DNA from: Sphingomonas sp.
Lineage (GTDB): Bacteria > Pseudomonadota > Alphaproteobacteria > Sphingomonadales > Sphingomonadaceae
Reading direction: 5' to 3'
DNA: 33,330 nt
Assembly: GCF_025362505.1 (NCBI RefSeq)
Contig: NZ_JANYGG010000092.1
Location: 1-33,330, forward strand
Positions 32,329-33,330 of this stretch are shown here, in pieces. Every line of letters begins with the position of its first letter. The stretch's first letter is position 1. The translations under genes were made by a program, and so were the position numbers. Under the pieces are notes generated by a model, which was not told the origin of the DNA, did not search any database, and saw only the letters and a program-made list of their open reading frames with translations.

Positions 32329-32742
32329 TCAGCCCTGGCGATGAATGTTGGTGAACACGCGATGGCTAAACAGCCAGCGGCCGTCGATCTTGACGCATTG
32401 GTCGTCATAGCGGCCGCGGTCGCGCTTGGTCGCGCCACCTTGATCATAGACTTCGCTGGAGTAGCTAACCATTGCCGCGCGGTCGCCGTCGACTTCGATC
32501 GAGCCAGGCCATGCCTGGAACATGATTCCAGGATAATGTTGCATCGCCCCGACCCACATCGCCACGATCGCCGAGCGGCCGCTCGTGGTACCGATCTCGG
32601 GATAATCGGGTAGCGACCACAGCGAATCCTCGGCCCAGGTCGCGCCCCACGCTTCGGGATCGCAACGGGTGACCGCATCGGCATAGGCTTCGAGCAATTC
32701 TCGGATCGCGAGCCGATCCTCAACGGGTCCGGTGAAGGCCAT
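32329..32742 (-). CDS. SnoaL-like (NTF2-fold) protein
   Basis: A 137-residue protein with the NTF2/SnoaL pattern: VEDRLAIRELLEAYADAVTR, the Trp-rich CDPEAWGATWAEDSLWSLPD, a central AMWVGAMQHYPG and the end KIDGRWLFSHRVFTNIHRQG. Family members include polyketide cyclases, ketosteroid isomerases, limonene-epoxide hydrolase relatives and small (beta-type) partners of Rieske oxygenases. Its neighbours, an MDR reductase and a Rieske ferredoxin, fit an isomerase or hydratase-like step, but this is open. ATG at 32742 has GGAG at a good distance; an in-frame ATG at 32769 would add nine residues. Confidence 0.85.
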   Translation of the reverse strand: MAFTGPVEDRLAIRELLEAYADAVTRCDPEAWGATWAEDSLWSLPDYPEIGTTSGRSAIVAMWVGAMQHYPGIMFQAWPGSIEVDGDRAAMVSYSSEVYDQGGATKRDRGRYDDQCVKIDGRWLFSHRVFTNIHRQG

Positions 32743-32828
32743 GTCTGTTTCTCCAGTGGATGTTGCCATCAGCCTAGCGGGGCGCGCGCCGGTCCGAACC
32801 TAGAGGTTAGAAGAGGTCGGGCACCGCG

Positions 32829-33179
32829 TCAGATCGGGACCGGGATCTCGTCCATTCCCGGCAGCGCGGTCGGCACCGCCACCTCGATCATGTCACACTT
32901 GACCCGCAACGGAAACCGCCGGAGGTCACGATAGGTCCCGCCCAGGCATTCGCCGCTGGCCAAGTCAAACCGCGCGCCGTGGAGCGGGCACATGATCGCC
33001 CCGCGCCGGATGCGCCCGCCCGACAGCATCGACGCCTGATGCGTGCATCGATCGCTGAAAGCCACCCAACCGTCATCGGTGCGCACCACGAGCACGTGCC
33101 AGCCGCCGACTTTCACCGCGTATTTGCCGACGGCGGGAAACTCGCTGGTCGCGATCAGCTGCTGCCAATGCTCGCTCAC
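32829..33179 (-). CDS. Rieske-type [2Fe-2S] ferredoxin
   Basis: A 116-residue soluble Rieske protein. Cluster ligands are Cys45-x-His47 (CTHQASMLS) and Cys64-x-x-His67 (CPLHGARFD), and GGTYRDLRRFPLRV closes the domain. The length matches the ferredoxin components of ring-hydroxylating oxygenases, which pass electrons from a reductase to the alpha subunit, and here it could serve any of the three oxygenases. No ferredoxin reductase is in the window. The start is GTG at 33179, only ten bases after the stop of the IS630-type transposase, so its native upstream sequence has probably been lost. Confidence 0.9.
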   Translation of the reverse strand: MSEHWQQLIATSEFPAVGKYAVKVGGWHVLVVRTDDGWVAFSDRCTHQASMLSGGRIRRGAIMCPLHGARFDLASGECLGGTYRDLRRFPLRVKCDMIEVAVPTALPGMDEIPVPI

Positions 33180-33189
33180 AGTGTTCTAC

Positions 33190-33330
33190 CTAGTGGATTG
33201 ATTCCAACGTTTGGTGCCCCCGCCTGACGGCGGCGATGATTTTGTCGGGATCGGCCTTCCAGACGAACGGGCGTGGCTCCTCGTTATGCTCCTTGATGAA
33301 GCGGTTGATCGCGGCCTGAAGGTCGACGAT
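33190..33330 (-). mobile_element. IS630-family transposase, C-terminal part (continues past the window)
   Basis: The last 46 codons are seen: LQAAINRFIKEHNEEPRPFV, then WKADPDKIIAAVRRGHQTLE and SIH before TAG at 33190-33192. The NRFI-EHN-PFVW-ADP-KI-A-V-RG pattern is the characteristic C terminus of IS630-type DDE transposases common in Alphaproteobacteria. The rest lies outside the window. The terminal inverted repeat should be within the ten bases or so before the ferredoxin start, but I could not define it. Confidence 0.88.

Noticed and set aside
31477-32613. Long plus-strand open frame (378 codons)
   Set aside because: Antisense to the MDR and SnoaL-like genes, with no recognisable motif and no ribosome site.
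1-33330. CRISPR array, tRNA or rRNA genes
   Set aside because: No regularly spaced repeats beyond the two IS-end copies, and no cloverleaf or rRNA-like sequence was noticed on either strand.

Overview
The window is a GC-rich, densely packed catabolic gene cluster, most likely from a sphingomonad (Sphingomonadales, Alphaproteobacteria). That placement is inferred from the style of the TonB-dependent receptor and LuxR regulator, the abundance of Rieske oxygenases, SDRs and acyl-CoA dehydrogenases, and IS21-like and IS630-like insertion-sequence pieces at the two edges. No sequence search was possible, so taxonomy and substrate are inference.

Layout. 1-1411 is a decayed edge: an IS21-like terminus with two 21-bp direct repeats, a membrane-protein tail cut by it, and two broken remnants. 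1412-10904 (minus) holds an eight-gene operon read from right to left: OB-fold DUF35 protein, SCP2-type thiolase/aldolase, acyl-CoA dehydrogenase (ACAD), E1-alpha, E1-beta and E2 of a 2-oxoacid/acetoin-dehydrogenase-like complex, a second ACAD and a crotonase. A truncated thiolase and a zinc-free MDR reductase follow. Divergent from it is a GMC flavin oxidoreductase (11057-12676). A LuxR-type regulator (12748-13575) is divergent from a third ACAD (13649-14755).

14756-23256 carries three Rieske oxygenase alpha subunits. The first is coupled to a ThuA-like gene and is divergent from three overlapping SDR genes, which are followed by a broken FAD-dependent dehydrogenase. The other two lie in one minus-strand group with a broken sugar-phosphate-isomerase-like gene and a small ORF between them. 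23386-32742 has an acyl-CoA ligase, three more SDR genes plus one SDR remnant, two more MDR reductases, a TonB-dependent receptor with a strong terminator, and a SnoaL-like gene. A Rieske ferredoxin (32829-33179) sits directly against the 3' end of an IS630-family transposase.

How the genes could work together (inference): the receptor takes up a hydrophobic, probably alicyclic or terpenoid/steroid-like compound. Rieske oxygenases fed by the ferredoxin hydroxylate it, and SDRs and the GMC enzyme oxidise the alcohols. The ligase makes a CoA thioester, which ACADs, crotonase and the Ltp2-like aldolase/DUF35 pair shorten. The TPP-dependent E1/E2 complex cleaves a diketone, hydroxyketone or 2-oxoacid intermediate to acyl-CoA. 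MDR reductases would handle enones. At least six genes are broken, several by internal deletion that leaves both ends, so the cluster looks recently rearranged and the full pathway may no longer be encoded here.
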